Assembly: GCA_942491415.1 (NCBI GenBank)
Contig: CALOAD010000020.1
Location: 512,229-576,228, forward strand
Source of the DNA: CALOAD01 sp942491415
GTDB taxonomy: Bacteria; Cyanobacteriota; Vampirovibrionia; Gastranaerophilales; CALOAD01
DNA length: 64,000 nucleotides
Direction: 5' to 3'
Below are positions 17,262-26,695 of this stretch, piece by piece. The notes under the pieces are model-generated. The model had not been told where the DNA came from and searched no databases. It saw only the letters and a list, made by a program, of their open reading frames with translations. Each line of letters opens with the position of its first letter. Within the stretch, counting starts at the first letter, position 1. The translations under genes were made by a program, and so were the position numbers.

Positions 17262-17873
17262 TTATTTATTAATATCGATACTACCCTGTCTTAATATAGC
17301 CATTTTACCGTTTTCATCAAATTTTACAACAGTTGATTCTATCCCTTTTGCTTGATATCCATAATCATTTAAAATATAGTCCACATTAACTCCCAATTCC
17401 TTTAAAACTTCTTGTTTGTTTTTCGGAGCATTATTTCCCGAAATATTTGCACTTGTAGTTGCTAAAACTTTTCCGGGTATATATTTATCTAAAAATTCAA
17501 GTAAGATAGGGTGATTGGGAATACGAATTCCTACTGTATCAAAATTCGAAGTTATAAAATCGGGAGTTAAATCAGATTTTTTTAACACAATTGTCAAAGC
17601 TCCGGGCCAATGCTTTTGAATTAATTCTTTTGCTGGGTCGGGTATATATTTAATATAAGGAACTAAACTGTCAAAATCACATCCTAATAAAATAAGTGGT
17701 TTATTATCAGGTCTTGATTTTGCCGAGTAAATTTTTTTGACAGCTGCTTGATTAGCGGGTAAACAACCAATCCCCCACACAGTATCTGTAGGGAATCCTA
17801 TTATTGAATCTTTTGAATTTAAAATTTGCTTTAAATTGAGAATATCTTCTTTTGAAAAAGCTATTTTGTTCAT
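17262..17873 (-). CDS. tsaC: L-threonylcarbamoyladenylate synthase (Sua5/YrdC)
   Basis: 203 aa, single YrdC domain without the C-terminal Sua5 extension. Motifs: SIIGFPTDTVWGIGCLPAN, KKIYSAKSRPDNKPLILLG, HWPGALTIVLK and LATTSANISGNNAP. It makes threonylcarbamoyl-AMP for the t6A37 modification of tRNAs that read ANN codons. It is the first gene of a two-gene unit with rpiB, an order also common in Gram-positive bacteria. Confidence 0.94.
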   Translation of the reverse strand: MNKIAFSKEDILNLKQILNSKDSIIGFPTDTVWGIGCLPANQAAVKKIYSAKSRPDNKPLILLGCDFDSLVPYIKYIPDPAKELIQKHWPGALTIVLKKSDLTPDFITSNFDTVGIRIPNHPILLEFLDKYIPGKVLATTSANISGNNAPKNKQEVLKELGVNVDYILNDYGYQAKGIESTVVKFDENGKMAILRQGSIDINK

Positions 17874-17983
17874 AATTTTTAATATTTCTCGGCTTTTAGA
17901 ATTTTATTTGTCATATTTTTATTATAATTTGACTAAAGATTAAAAACAAATAGTTTTTAAGTTTTGAAACACATTGAAAACAA

Positions 17984-18056
17984 GGGGCGTTGGCGCAGTT
18001 GGTAGCGCGTTTGACTGGCAGTCAAAAGGTCACGAGTTCGAATCTCGTACGCTCCA
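17984..18056 (+). tRNA. tRNA-Ala (GGC)
   Basis: The 73-nt cloverleaf has acceptor GGGGCGT/ACGCTCC including the G3-U70 pair that marks alanine tRNAs, D stem GCGC/GCGC, anticodon loop CTGGCAG (anticodon GGC), T arm ACGAG-TTCGAAT-CTCGT and discriminator A. CCA is not encoded. Confidence 0.95.
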
Positions 18057-18103
18057 GACTTTCTTTTAGTAGTTACATGCATATCGTATGACCTCAAAAT
18101 TTC

Positions 18104-18132
18104 TTGACAATGCTATATTGTTGTAGTTTGAT
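18104..18132 (+). promoter_or_regulatory. Possible promoter of the rpsL operon
   Basis: TTGACA at 18104-18109 is a consensus -35 box. The 17-base spacing leads to TTTGAT at 18127, a weak -10; TAGTTT at 18124 is an alternative with short spacing. It lies about 60 bases before rpsL. Confidence 0.4.
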
Positions 18133-18193
18133 AAGAAAGCCAAAGAAAAATCAATGAAAAATAAGACAATAAGGCAATCAATAAGGAGGAACC

Positions 18194-18568
18194 GTGCCTA
18201 CTATTAATCAACTGGTTCGTAAAGAACGTAAAAGAATTATCGAGAAAACAAAATCACCGGCAATGACAAATTGCCCTCAAAAACGTGGTGTTTGTACAAG
18301 AGTATATACAACTACACCTAAAAAACCTAATTCAGCACTTAGAAAAGTTGCAAGGGTTAGATTAACTAACGGTTTTGAAGTTACATCATATATTCCGGGA
18401 ATCGGACACAACCTTCAAGAGCACTCTGTTGTATTAATCAGAGGCGGAAGGGTGAAAGACTTACCGGGTGTGAGATATCATATTGTTCGTGGTACTTTAG
18501 ACGCTTCAGGTGTTAAAGATAGAGTACAGAGCAGAAGTAAATACGGCGCAAAAAAAGAGAAAAAATAA
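18194..18568 (+). CDS. rpsL: 30S ribosomal protein S12
   Basis: 124 aa, full length, starting with GTG behind a strong AAGGAGG. It shows the universal S12 segments PTINQLVRKERKRI, CPQKRGVCTRVYTTTPKKPN and GHNLQEHSVVLIRGGRVKDL. Lys residues at the streptomycin-sensitivity positions (TTPKKPNSA and GGRVKDLPGV) are wild type. It sits at the decoding centre of the 30S subunit. First gene of the conserved rpsL-rpsG-fusA order; tufA does not follow. Confidence 0.98.
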   Translation: MPTINQLVRKERKRIIEKTKSPAMTNCPQKRGVCTRVYTTTPKKPNSALRKVARVRLTNGFEVTSYIPGIGHNLQEHSVVLIRGGRVKDLPGVRYHIVRGTLDASGVKDRVQSRSKYGAKKEKK

Positions 18569-18585
18569 GAAAAGGGTAAATAAAG

Positions 18586-19054
18586 ATGTCACGTAGAAAT
18601 AAACCACAAAAAAGAGTTCCACTACCTGATCCTGTATATAACAGTGTTGATGTATCAAAATTTGTTAACAGATTAATGAGACGTGGAAAGAAAAGTTTAG
18701 CAGAGAAAATATTCTATACTTCAATGGATAGAGTTGTTGAAAAAACAAAAGAAGAAGCAATGGAAGTTTTTGGTAAAGCTATCAAAAATGTAACACCTTT
18801 ACTTGAAGTAAAAGCAAGAAGAATAGGTGGATCTACTTACCAAGTTCCTATCGAAGTTAGACCAGATAGAGGTTTGGCTTTTGGTTCATCTTGGTTATCA
18901 ATCTGCAAAAGCAAGAGGCGGAAAGTCAATGATCGAAAAACTTACTGCCGAAATTTTAGATGCAGCTAATGGTAGCGGTGCTTCTGTTAAAAAACGTGAA
19001 GATACCCACAAAATGGCTGAAGCTAACAAGGCTTTTGCTCATTATAGATATTAA
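18586..19054 (+). CDS. rpsG: 30S ribosomal protein S7, reading frame broken
   Basis: The S7 homology is split between two frames. From ATG 18586 the first frame matches S7 up to IEVRPDRGLAFGSSWLS and then diverges, ending at 18969. The rest of S7 (QSAKARGGKSMIEKL ... KKREDTHKMAEANKAFAHYR) is in the +1 frame and ends at 19054. The switch lies close to 18900. Comparing spacing from the conserved Trp with E. coli S7 suggests two missing bases rather than one extra. S7 is essential and normally single-copy, so an assembly or sequencing error is the likeliest reason; programmed frameshifting or a second copy elsewhere are less likely. Confidence 0.85.
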
Positions 19055-19221
19055 AAAATAACTTAAAAACAATGTTAGACTTTCCATTTTGAATATAAAT
19101 AGTTAAATATTAATTAGAAAAATTTTTCTTTTTGTTTTAATATTTGTATTATGAGGAAAAATCAAACATTGTTTTTTTTATCATAAAAATGTTAGTAGTA
19201 AAAAAATAAAGGGTAACGATC

Positions 19222-21306
19222 GTGGGTAGACAAACAAAACTCGAAAAAATTCGTAATATCGGTATTGCGGCTCACATTGACGCAGGTAAAACGACAACAA
19301 CAGAAAGAATCTTGTTTTACACCGGTAAAATTCATAAAATTGGCGAAGTGCATGACGGTAATGCTGTAACTGACTGGATGGAGCAGGAAAGAGAAAGAGG
19401 TATTACAATCACCTCTGCTGCTGTAACCAGCCATTGGAAAGATTATCAGATTAATATAATTGATACACCGGGACACGTTGATTTTACTATTGAAGTAGAA
19501 AGATCAATGCGTGTATTGGACGGCGTTGTAGCTGTTTTCTGTGCTGTAGGTGGTGTGCAGTCTCAATCTGAAACAGTTTGGAGACAAGCAAATAGATATG
19601 GCGTACCTAGAATGGTATTCGTAAACAAAATGGATAGAACAGGCGCTAATTTCTTGAAAGTTGTTGATCAAATTAAAACAAGACTTCAAGGAAATGCACA
19701 TCCTATTCAACTTCCTATCGGTGCTGAAGATGAACTTAAAGGTATTGTTGATATCGTAGAAGAAAAAGCTTATATCTATACAAATGATATCGGTACTGAT
19801 ATTAAAGAAGAAGCCGTTCCTGAAGATATGAAAGAAGAAGTTGCATTACACAGAGAGCAATTGATTGAAGCAGTTGCTGAGTGTGATGATGATGTAATGA
19901 TGAAATATCTCGAAGGAGAAGAGCTTACAGTTGATGAAATTAAATTAGCTTTGAGAAAAGCAACTATCGCAAATAAAGTTATTCCTGTAGCTTGTGGTAC
20001 AGCTTTCAAAAATAAAGGTGTTCAACTTTTATTAGATGCTGTTATTGACTATATGCCTTCACCTCTTGAAGTACCTCCTATTAAAGGTATTGTTGATGGA
20101 GATAAAGAAGCTGTAAGACATAGTTCAGATGATGAGCCGTTTGCTTCTCTTGCTTTTAAAGTTATGACAGATCCTTTTGTAGGTCGTTTAACTTTCATAA
20201 GAATCTATAGTGGAGTTTTAAAATCCGGTAGTTACGTATTAAATACCACTACAGGTAAAAAAGAAAGAATAAGTCGTATTGTACAAATGTACGCTGACCA
20301 AAGAAATGAAGTAAGCGAAGTTTATGCAGGTGATTTATGTGCCGTTGTTGGTTTGAAAAACACTACAACAGGGGATACTCTTTGTGATGAAAAGCATCCG
20401 ATTGTGCTTGAAAAAATGGAATTCCCTGATCCTGTAATCGATGTTGCTATTGAGCCAAAAACAAAAGCGGATCAAGAAAAAATGTCTATCGCTCTTAGTA
20501 AACTTGCAGAAGAAGATCCTTCTTTTAGAGTTAAAACTGATGAAGAAACAGGTCAGACAATTATTTCCGGCATGGGTGAATTACACCTTGAAATTATTGT
20601 AGATAGACTTCTTCGAGAATTTAAAGTGCAAGCTAACGTTGGTAAACCACAGGTTGCTTATAGAGAAACAATTACAGGCAATTGTGATACCGAAGCTAAG
20701 TTTATTAGACAATCAGGAGGTAAAGGTCAATACGGACACGTTAAGATACAAATGGAGCCTGCAGAACCGGGTGCCGGTTTTGTATTCGAAAACAAAATTG
20801 TCGGTGGATCTATACCAAGAGAATATATTGAACCTGCAAGAAGAGGTATGGAAGAAGCTCTTAAAGGTGGTATCATAGCCGGATATGAAGTAATTGATGT
20901 TAAGGTTACTTTATATGATGGTACTTATCACGATGTTGACTCTTCTGAAATGGCATTTAAAGTAGCCGGTAGTATGGCTGTTAAAGATGGTGTTAAAAAA
21001 TCAAAACCTGCTCTTTTAGAGCCTATGATGAAAGTTGAAATCGAAGTGCCTGAGGATTTCTTGGGTGATGTTATCGGTGACCTTTCTTCAAGAAGAGGTC
21101 GTGTTGAAGGTATGGAAGCTCTTGAAGGGACAGGTATTCAAAAAGTTAATGCTGTTGTTCCTTTAGGTGAAATGTTTGGATACGCAACTGATATCAGATC
21201 TAAGACTCAAGGTCGTGGTACATTCTCAATGGAATTTAGTAAATATGAGCAAGTTCCAACGAATATTGCTGATGAAATTATCGAGAAAAACGGAGCTACT
21301 GCTTAA
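19222..21306 (+). CDS. fusA: Elongation factor G
   Basis: 694 aa translational GTPase starting with GTG. G motifs: G1 AHIDAGKTTTTE, G2 region GITITSAA, G3 DTPGHVDF and G4 NKMD. Domain IV has the loop region SGGKGQYGHVKIQ, and the C-terminus is typical (AVVPLGEMFGYATDIRSKTQ). It moves tRNA and mRNA through the ribosome after peptide bond formation. Third gene of the str operon, but 167 bases after rpsG and followed at once by a strong terminator, so tuf must be elsewhere. Confidence 0.98.
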   Translation: MGRQTKLEKIRNIGIAAHIDAGKTTTTERILFYTGKIHKIGEVHDGNAVTDWMEQERERGITITSAAVTSHWKDYQINIIDTPGHVDFTIEVERSMRVLDGVVAVFCAVGGVQSQSETVWRQANRYGVPRMVFVNKMDRTGANFLKVVDQIKTRLQGNAHPIQLPIGAEDELKGIVDIVEEKAYIYTNDIGTDIKEEAVPEDMKEEVALHREQLIEAVAECDDDVMMKYLEGEELTVDEIKLALRKATIANKVIPVACGTAFKNKGVQLLLDAVIDYMPSPLEVPPIKGIVDGDKEAVRHSSDDEPFASLAFKVMTDPFVGRLTFIRIYSGVLKSGSYVLNTTTGKKERISRIVQMYADQRNEVSEVYAGDLCAVVGLKNTTTGDTLCDEKHPIVLEKMEFPDPVIDVAIEPKTKADQEKMSIALSKLAEEDPSFRVKTDEETGQTIISGMGELHLEIIVDRLLREFKVQANVGKPQVAYRETITGNCDTEAKFIRQSGGKGQYGHVKIQMEPAEPGAGFVFENKIVGGSIPREYIEPARRGMEEALKGGIIAGYEVIDVKVTLYDGTYHDVDSSEMAFKVAGSMAVKDGVKKSKPALLEPMMKVEIEVPEDFLGDVIGDLSSRRGRVEGMEALEGTGIQKVNAVVPLGEMFGYATDIRSKTQGRGTFSMEFSKYEQVPTNIADEIIEKNGATA

Positions 21307-21322
21307 CGTTTAAGGCATAAAA

Positions 21323-21360
21323 AAGAACCTCTTTGTTATTAACAAAGAGGTTCTTTTTTT
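21323..21360 (+). terminator. Rho-independent terminator after fusA
   Basis: Arms AAGAACCTCTTTGTT and AACAAAGAGGTTCTT (15 bp) enclose ATT and run into seven Ts. The A-rich left flank would also let it act for fliD, which converges on it. Confidence 0.92.
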
Positions 21361-21383
21361 ATTACTAAAAGCTTTTAAAATAA

Positions 21384-23177
21384 TTAAAATCTAAGAGCTG
21401 AGCTTTGTTGTTGAAGTTGAGATATATATTTATCCATTTGTGAAAATTGTTGAACTAAACGTTTTCTATAATTTTCTAAGCTATCTTCTTGTTTTTTGAT
21501 GTGTTTTTCAATTGTTGAGTAAGAAGAGTCAAAAGAATCTTCTCTGGCTGCGAAATAACCGTTTTCAATATCCAGAGTATTTTCTAATTTTGCCTCTACT
21601 TTTTCAAATAAACCTTCTATGTTCTTATCTTTATCGCCTATTAAAAGAGTTCTTACTTCATCAGGATTTTTTAGCAAGGCTTCTTTAAATTTTTCTTTAT
21701 CAAACGTAAGTTTATTTGTATCATCAGTAATGGAAGCTCCTACTTTACCTGTTGATATACCAATCATTGCCAGGTTATCAAATTCTTCCAGTCCGTCAAC
21801 AGCCGAGGTTAGAAGGGATCTTAATCCGTTTTTTTGCATAACCAAAGAATATTCTGAGTGTAACGTTTTACCCACAGCTGTATTTTTGTCTACTTCAGAG
21901 GAAACTTCGTTAAATTTTTTGATGAATTCATCTATAGCATTAGTTAACTCTTCGGTATCTTGTTGAACGTTTATTTCAACAGATTTTTTGTCTTCATCTG
22001 TTTCAGATGTTGTTCCCAATAAATTAATAGTAACGCCTGTACATCCTGTTATATCTTCGGTTAATTTATTTGAATAAGATTCAAATTTTGTACCGTTGAG
22101 CTCAACGCTTGCGTTTTTGCCAAGAGTTTGAGATCCGTCCGCTATACTATCACCGCTGGTAAGTCCCATTACTTCTGTAAAGTTACTTGTACCTGCTTCT
22201 ATATTTATTGATAAGGCTCCCGGGTCTTTTGCAGTTATTTTTAGCTTGTTTTCTCTTGTATCATAAGTTGCAATAGCGTTTGCATCTTTGCTGTTATTTA
22301 TTTGCGCAATCAAATCACTTAACGTCATTTGGTCAGTAACTGTGAACTCTTCTTTTCCTATCGTAAAAGTTCCCTCAGTAACTTCGGTCTTTAAATTGAC
22401 TTCGTTTCCAACAAGTTTACCCGCATAATTAATACCTGTAAGAGGTTTTCCGCTTTCAATATAGTCAATGTTATCAGGGGTTGTTTCACTGTCAGGATCT
22501 ATAGCAACTCTGTTAAGTTGAGCTACATTTATAAAATTACTCGTATCTGTAGATGAGCCGAGTCTAAAATCAGTTACCGCATTATTGTCTATTTCAAGTT
22601 TAAATTTTCCTTCAGCTGTTAATTCTGCAGTTACTTCGCCACCTGAAAAATCGGCATTAATTTGATTTATTAAATCACCCAGATCATCTTTATTTTCATC
22701 ATCGTTATCAATTTCATATTCATAACGTTTGTTATTTACGTAGATGCTAAAAGTACCATCTTTTCCGGTTTTGTTTCCAAGATCTGTGATTTTTGTATCT
22801 GTACTTACTGTTTGTGCAGGATTATTGATACTCTCGGCTGTAGTAGACGTAGCAAGAGAATTAATTTTTAAGTCTAAAGTTTGGATTGATGCATTATTAT
22901 TTGTAGTTATTGTAGCTAAATCAGAATTAGAGGAAGTACCTTTTTTTCTGTTAAAAATGTCAAAAGCAGAAACAATATTTGAATCAGTGAGTTTTTCAGC
23001 AGAAGTTTTTAACATTCTGAATTTTGATTCAATAGTGCCTAGTGTTGCTTTTGCGGTACTTATGTCACTTTTTTTAGTGTAAGATTTGTTTATTTTTTGT
23101 TGTTCGTTTTGAACAAGAGCGTTTATCCAGTCGTTAACAGGTAATCCTGAACCAACGCCACCAAACTGCATTGACAT
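21384..23177 (-). CDS. fliD: Flagellar hook-associated protein 2 / filament cap FliD
   Basis: 597 aa. It has the FliD N-terminal domain (start FGGVGSGLPVNDWINALVQN, with the usual helix and heptads) and C-terminal domain (IEKHIKKQEDSLENYRKRLV then FSQMDKYISQLQQQSSAL, the coiled-coil ending seen in FliD). The middle has repeated Ig-like strand-rich segments with Ser/Thr-rich acidic sequence. The cap protein folds flagellin monomers at the filament tip and can act as an adhesin. No other flagellar gene is in the window; neighbours are fusA and HU. Its own promoter lies between it and the HU terminator. Confidence 0.85.
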   Translation of the reverse strand: MSMQFGGVGSGLPVNDWINALVQNEQQKINKSYTKKSDISTAKATLGTIESKFRMLKTSAEKLTDSNIVSAFDIFNRKKGTSSNSDLATITTNNNASIQTLDLKINSLATSTTAESINNPAQTVSTDTKITDLGNKTGKDGTFSIYVNNKRYEYEIDNDDENKDDLGDLINQINADFSGGEVTAELTAEGKFKLEIDNNAVTDFRLGSSTDTSNFINVAQLNRVAIDPDSETTPDNIDYIESGKPLTGINYAGKLVGNEVNLKTEVTEGTFTIGKEEFTVTDQMTLSDLIAQINNSKDANAIATYDTRENKLKITAKDPGALSINIEAGTSNFTEVMGLTSGDSIADGSQTLGKNASVELNGTKFESYSNKLTEDITGCTGVTINLLGTTSETDEDKKSVEINVQQDTEELTNAIDEFIKKFNEVSSEVDKNTAVGKTLHSEYSLVMQKNGLRSLLTSAVDGLEEFDNLAMIGISTGKVGASITDDTNKLTFDKEKFKEALLKNPDEVRTLLIGDKDKNIEGLFEKVEAKLENTLDIENGYFAAREDSFDSSYSTIEKHIKKQEDSLENYRKRLVQQFSQMDKYISQLQQQSSALRF

Positions 23178-23312
23178 ATAGTCTACTCCCTGACTTTGCG
23201 TATATCCTTATAATAAATTATTATGCTTTTAAATTTATCCTATAAAAATACTAGTATTTTATTCCCCAAATTTAAACTTAATAAACATTAGTATTTCTTA
23301 AAATTTAAACAT

Positions 23313-23342
23313 AAAAAGAGGTGTTCTGCAACACCTCTTTTT
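23313..23342 (-). terminator. Terminator after the HU gene
   Basis: AAAAAGAGGTGTT and AACACCTCTTTTT (13 bp) around CTGC. On the minus strand this follows the HU stop at 23358 and ends in a T run. Confidence 0.88.
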
Positions 23343-23357
23343 GTTTGTCTTTGTTGT

Positions 23358-23633
23358 TTATTTATTAACTAATTCTCTGAATTTTTTTCCTGGAGAAAAA
23401 GCTGGAACTGTTTTTGCTGGAATTTGAATAGCTTTACCTGATTGAGGATTTCTACCATTTCTAGCCGCTCTTTTGCGTGATTCAAAGGTTCCGAATCCAA
23501 CTAGAGTAACTTTTTTACCTTTAGCAACTGTTTTTTCAATAGTTTCCATAAATACATTAACGATTGTAGCAACTTCTTTTTGAGTTACTTTAGTCTTTTT
23601 GGCTACTTCTTGAACTAATTCTTCTTTGTTCAT
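23358..23633 (-). CDS. hup: HU-family DNA-binding protein
   Basis: 91 aa, full length for HU/IHF. It starts MNKEELVQEVAKKTKVTQKE, contains VTLVGFGTFESRKRAARNGR and the DNA-minor-groove arm GRNPQSGKAIQIPAKTVPAF. It is a homodimeric nucleoid protein that bends DNA. AAAAAAGGAGATC precedes the ATG. Single gene with its own terminator, upstream of fliD. Confidence 0.96.
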   Translation of the reverse strand: MNKEELVQEVAKKTKVTQKEVATIVNVFMETIEKTVAKGKKVTLVGFGTFESRKRAARNGRNPQSGKAIQIPAKTVPAFSPGKKFRELVNK

Positions 23634-23865
23634 GAGTGATCTCCTTTTTTATAAGAGTTAAAACGTACATTATTATTATATTTAATTTAAAAAAAATGGC
23701 AAGTCTTTTTTATAAAGATGGTTTTAATGGATGAAAAATCTAAAAAGCAATAGCATTAAGGATTTTATGGCAATAATGGAAGAATAATGTAAATTATTTT
23801 CCTAAAATTTTGCAATAATTTATAATTTTACTGGTATATTTGCAATAAAAAAGTCATGATAAGGT

Positions 23866-24783
23866 ATGTTTCATCGAAAAAGAATATTTCAAATTTTAAT
23901 TTGTTCTTTGTTTTTTGTGCAAAGTTCTAATTTTGCATTAGCAAAAACTGAAGATAATAGTTTCAAAGTTAGAGTTTCAAAAAATTCTTTTATAGAATAT
24001 TCGAGTTTAATTGAGCTTGAAAATGCAAATAATTTTAATGATCTTGATTTGGATGATTTATATTTTAATTTAAGATTTTATAAGCTTCTTGATAATAGTA
24101 TTTTAGATTTGGCATCCGGAAAAGACATTGAAAAGAATAAGAGTGAAAAAGACTTAAAAAATAATGTCATTTCACAACGAGAAAACAATCCTTATAAAAT
24201 AAATTTCAAAACGCATCATAAATTAAATATAAATGAGAAATTTATATTAGAATCTAAAAGGTTGATAGCTCAAAATAAGTTTCAAAAAGTTGAGGCAAAT
24301 TTAGATATAGCAACGTTAAAAGATAATTCTGACGCTTGGTTTTTTGCTCAATTAGCCGATCTTTATGAGTTGATAAATAAACCCGGTAAAGCTGAATTTG
24401 CTTATCAAAAAGCGATTTTGAAAAATCCGGAAAGAGTTGAGTTGCTCTATAGTTATGCATTATGTCTTCTTCAAAATAAAAATAATGAAAAAGCGACGGA
24501 AACTTTTTTGCAACTTCTTAAAATTAATCCTAATTTTATGCTTGCATACTTTAATTTAGGTAATATTTATTATGCAAAAGGTGATTATTTTTCAGCATTA
24601 AAATATTTTTCAAAAGCATCGAGGATTAATCCTTATAATGAAGATGCTGCTTATAATACAGCTTTAACACTGGAAAAATTAAAATATCAAAAACTTGCTA
24701 TTAAATATTATCAAAAATGCCTGATGATTAATCCTGAGGATAAGCAATCACAAAGAGCTTTAAAAAGGATTGGTAAGAATTAA
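23866..24783 (+). CDS. Exported TPR-repeat protein
   Basis: 305 aa. A signal peptide is clear (basic MFHRKR, hydrophobic core IFQILICSLFFVQ, cleavage region near FALAKTED). After an unrecognised 100-residue region there are at least four TPR units (about 130-300), for example PGKAEFAYQKAILKNPERVE, FNLGNIYYAKGDYFSALKYF and LAIKYYQKCLMINPEDKQSQ. It should act as a periplasmic or surface scaffold; the partner is unknown. It has its own promoter region and converges on the WYL regulators with eight bases between stops. Confidence 0.78.
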   Translation: MFHRKRIFQILICSLFFVQSSNFALAKTEDNSFKVRVSKNSFIEYSSLIELENANNFNDLDLDDLYFNLRFYKLLDNSILDLASGKDIEKNKSEKDLKNNVISQRENNPYKINFKTHHKLNINEKFILESKRLIAQNKFQKVEANLDIATLKDNSDAWFFAQLADLYELINKPGKAEFAYQKAILKNPERVELLYSYALCLLQNKNNEKATETFLQLLKINPNFMLAYFNLGNIYYAKGDYFSALKYFSKASRINPYNEDAAYNTALTLEKLKYQKLAIKYYQKCLMINPEDKQSQRALKRIGKN

Positions 24784-24791
24784 TATAGACT

Positions 24792-25733
24792 TTAATAGTT
24801 TGCTAAAGTCATTTTGATATGCTCAAAAAATTCTTCTTTTATGTTTTTAGGATATAGTATTTCGCAATTTTCGCCGTATCTTAACAGGCGTTGGAAGAGT
24901 AGTTTTTTATCATCATAAGAGCTTGAAATTGTTATATGCTCTCTATCGATTGTAGCATCAATGATTTTTTCATCGTCATGAACTCTGTAGCCTTTGGCTA
25001 ATCGACCCTTTAAGCAAAAAACGACTGATGGGAGAATTCCGCCATGTCTTGATTTTTGGGGTAATTGTTTGATGTCATTTATGTAGTCAATTTGTATCAG
25101 CTGTTTTTCACCCACGTAAGTATTAAAACCGCAAAGGTATACGTTACTGTTAGAATATTTTACAAATTTGGGTTCTACCACTACTTGCTTTATTTCTTCA
25201 TCTATAGGTGTTTTATAGGTAATTGCAACTTGTTGTTCTTCGATACAATATTTTTCATAAATTTTTATTGTTTCTTGATATCTTGTATATTGGTCTTTGT
25301 TGAAAAATTCATCATGATCAGATGACCTTTCTTTTATTAAAGTTTCTATTTCATCTTCATCAAGATATTTCACTACATTTTTAATAACATGTTGAAATTT
25401 TTTCTTGATTTTTTCCTGATAGATTGTTGCTACATAATTCTCAAGTAAAACAATGGTTTTTAGATCATCTTTTGAAAGGGAGAGTTTAAAAGGTGATTTT
25501 GTAATTGTATATTTAAAATTATTTGATGAGTTATATTTTGCAAGTTCAAATCCTGCAAGTTTAAGGGTATTTATGTATTTTAAAATTACTTCGTTTGTAA
25601 AGGATCTGGAAATGTTCGGATTTTGAGAGAACATTTCAATAAGTTCATCGATATTAAAGTCATCTTGATTTAACAATGACATTAATAACAAAACTCTATA
25701 TGCAGTTGAGCTGATTTTACCTTTTTTCTTCAT
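24792..25733 (-). CDS. WYL-domain transcriptional regulator, copy 2 of a pair
   Basis: 313 aa. An N-terminal winged-helix region (about 1-75, SSTAYRVLLLMSLLNQDDFN and ISRSFTNEVILKYINTLKLA) is followed by a helical linker and a WYL-like beta domain (about 165-240, EQQVAITYKTPIDEE, YLCGFNTYVGEKQLIQIDYI) and a C-terminal dimerisation segment (LLFQRLLRYGENCEILYPKN). Such proteins bind DNA and sense a ligand, often nucleic acid. Its ATG overlaps the stop of the upstream paralogue as ATGA, so the two are cotranslated and may work as a heterodimer. Target genes are not evident. Confidence 0.75.
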   Translation of the reverse strand: MKKKGKISSTAYRVLLLMSLLNQDDFNIDELIEMFSQNPNISRSFTNEVILKYINTLKLAGFELAKYNSSNNFKYTITKSPFKLSLSKDDLKTIVLLENYVATIYQEKIKKKFQHVIKNVVKYLDEDEIETLIKERSSDHDEFFNKDQYTRYQETIKIYEKYCIEEQQVAITYKTPIDEEIKQVVVEPKFVKYSNSNVYLCGFNTYVGEKQLIQIDYINDIKQLPQKSRHGGILPSVVFCLKGRLAKGYRVHDDEKIIDATIDREHITISSSYDDKKLLFQRLLRYGENCEILYPKNIKEEFFEHIKMTLANY

Positions 25734-26695
25734 TTTACGACACTATTATTATATAGATCTTCCATTTTTTTTAGTTTTAATACAAACTCTTCCTTAATTG
25801 ATAGGGGTGATAATATAGTACAATCACTTCCAAAGGATAACATTTTTTGAATAAATTTAAACTTATTTTTTAAAATAGTTTTTATTACTACAGTATCTGA
25901 TGTTTTTTCAAGTATTTCTTCGTTTGCTTCTTTTTCATAAGTAACCGCTGATAAACCTCGTAGGCTATAAGTAGCCTCTTGTTGTGTTTTTGAAAAAGTT
26001 GTCAGATTTAAATTAACAACTTTTATTTCTTTTATTCTATCAATTCTTAAATATTGAATTTCTTCCAACATAGAATTAAAACACCAGAGATAAAAACAAC
26101 CATTTTCAAATGCTATATTATCAGCTATAACTTCGATTACCTTTAATCCTGTTTCCGGTGATTTGTAATTTATCTGGATAGTTCGACCTTCTTTGCAATA
26201 TTTTTCAAGAGTATTGATCAGATTTATTTTAGCTTCATTTAAGAATCCCGGGCAACTCATAACTAAATTAATCGCTTCTTCACGTTGGTTGGAGCAAGCT
26301 ACTTCATTGGCAAGAGAGAGTAATAACCTATCGATACGATACATTAGTTTCCAGTCCTCAAAGCAAGAAAGTCTTTTTCTAAGTTCAATAAGAGTATGCC
26401 ATCCTTTATCTGTTATGTGAACACCAAAAGGATGTGATCTTAGGACGTATTTGTAGTCATTTCCTCTTGATGGGCGTGAAATAATACAACCCATAGATCT
26501 TAAGGTGTTTATGTATATGCAAATGGTGTCTTTTGATAAAGTTCTGGACACGATTGAATCACTGGAAAAATAGCTGTTTATTTCTTCTTCACTATAAGGT
26601 CTTTCCAATAGTAGCTTTAATATTGATATAATTCTATATCCGGTTATGCTAATATTATCGTGATCTTTTAATAATTTAAGATTAGATTTGTTCAT
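25730..26695 (-). CDS. WYL-domain transcriptional regulator, copy 1 of a pair
   Basis: 321 aa, a paralogue of the following gene. The N-terminal winged helix includes ITGYRIISILKLLLERPYSE and SRTLSKDTICIYINTLRSMG, followed by a region that reads HPFGVHITDKGWHTLIELRK. The WYL-like domain has RTIQINYKSPETGLKVIEV and FYLWCFNSMLEEIQYLRIDR, and the end matches the partner (FIQKMLSFGSDCTILSPLS). It is the first gene of the pair and diverges from spmA across 275 bases, so these regulators could control themselves or the spmAB transporter-like genes; that is inference. Confidence 0.75.
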   Translation of the reverse strand: MNKSNLKLLKDHDNISITGYRIISILKLLLERPYSEEEINSYFSSDSIVSRTLSKDTICIYINTLRSMGCIISRPSRGNDYKYVLRSHPFGVHITDKGWHTLIELRKRLSCFEDWKLMYRIDRLLLSLANEVACSNQREEAINLVMSCPGFLNEAKINLINTLEKYCKEGRTIQINYKSPETGLKVIEVIADNIAFENGCFYLWCFNSMLEEIQYLRIDRIKEIKVVNLNLTTFSKTQQEATYSLRGLSAVTYEKEANEEILEKTSDTVVIKTILKNKFKFIQKMLSFGSDCTILSPLSIKEEFVLKLKKMEDLYNNSVVK

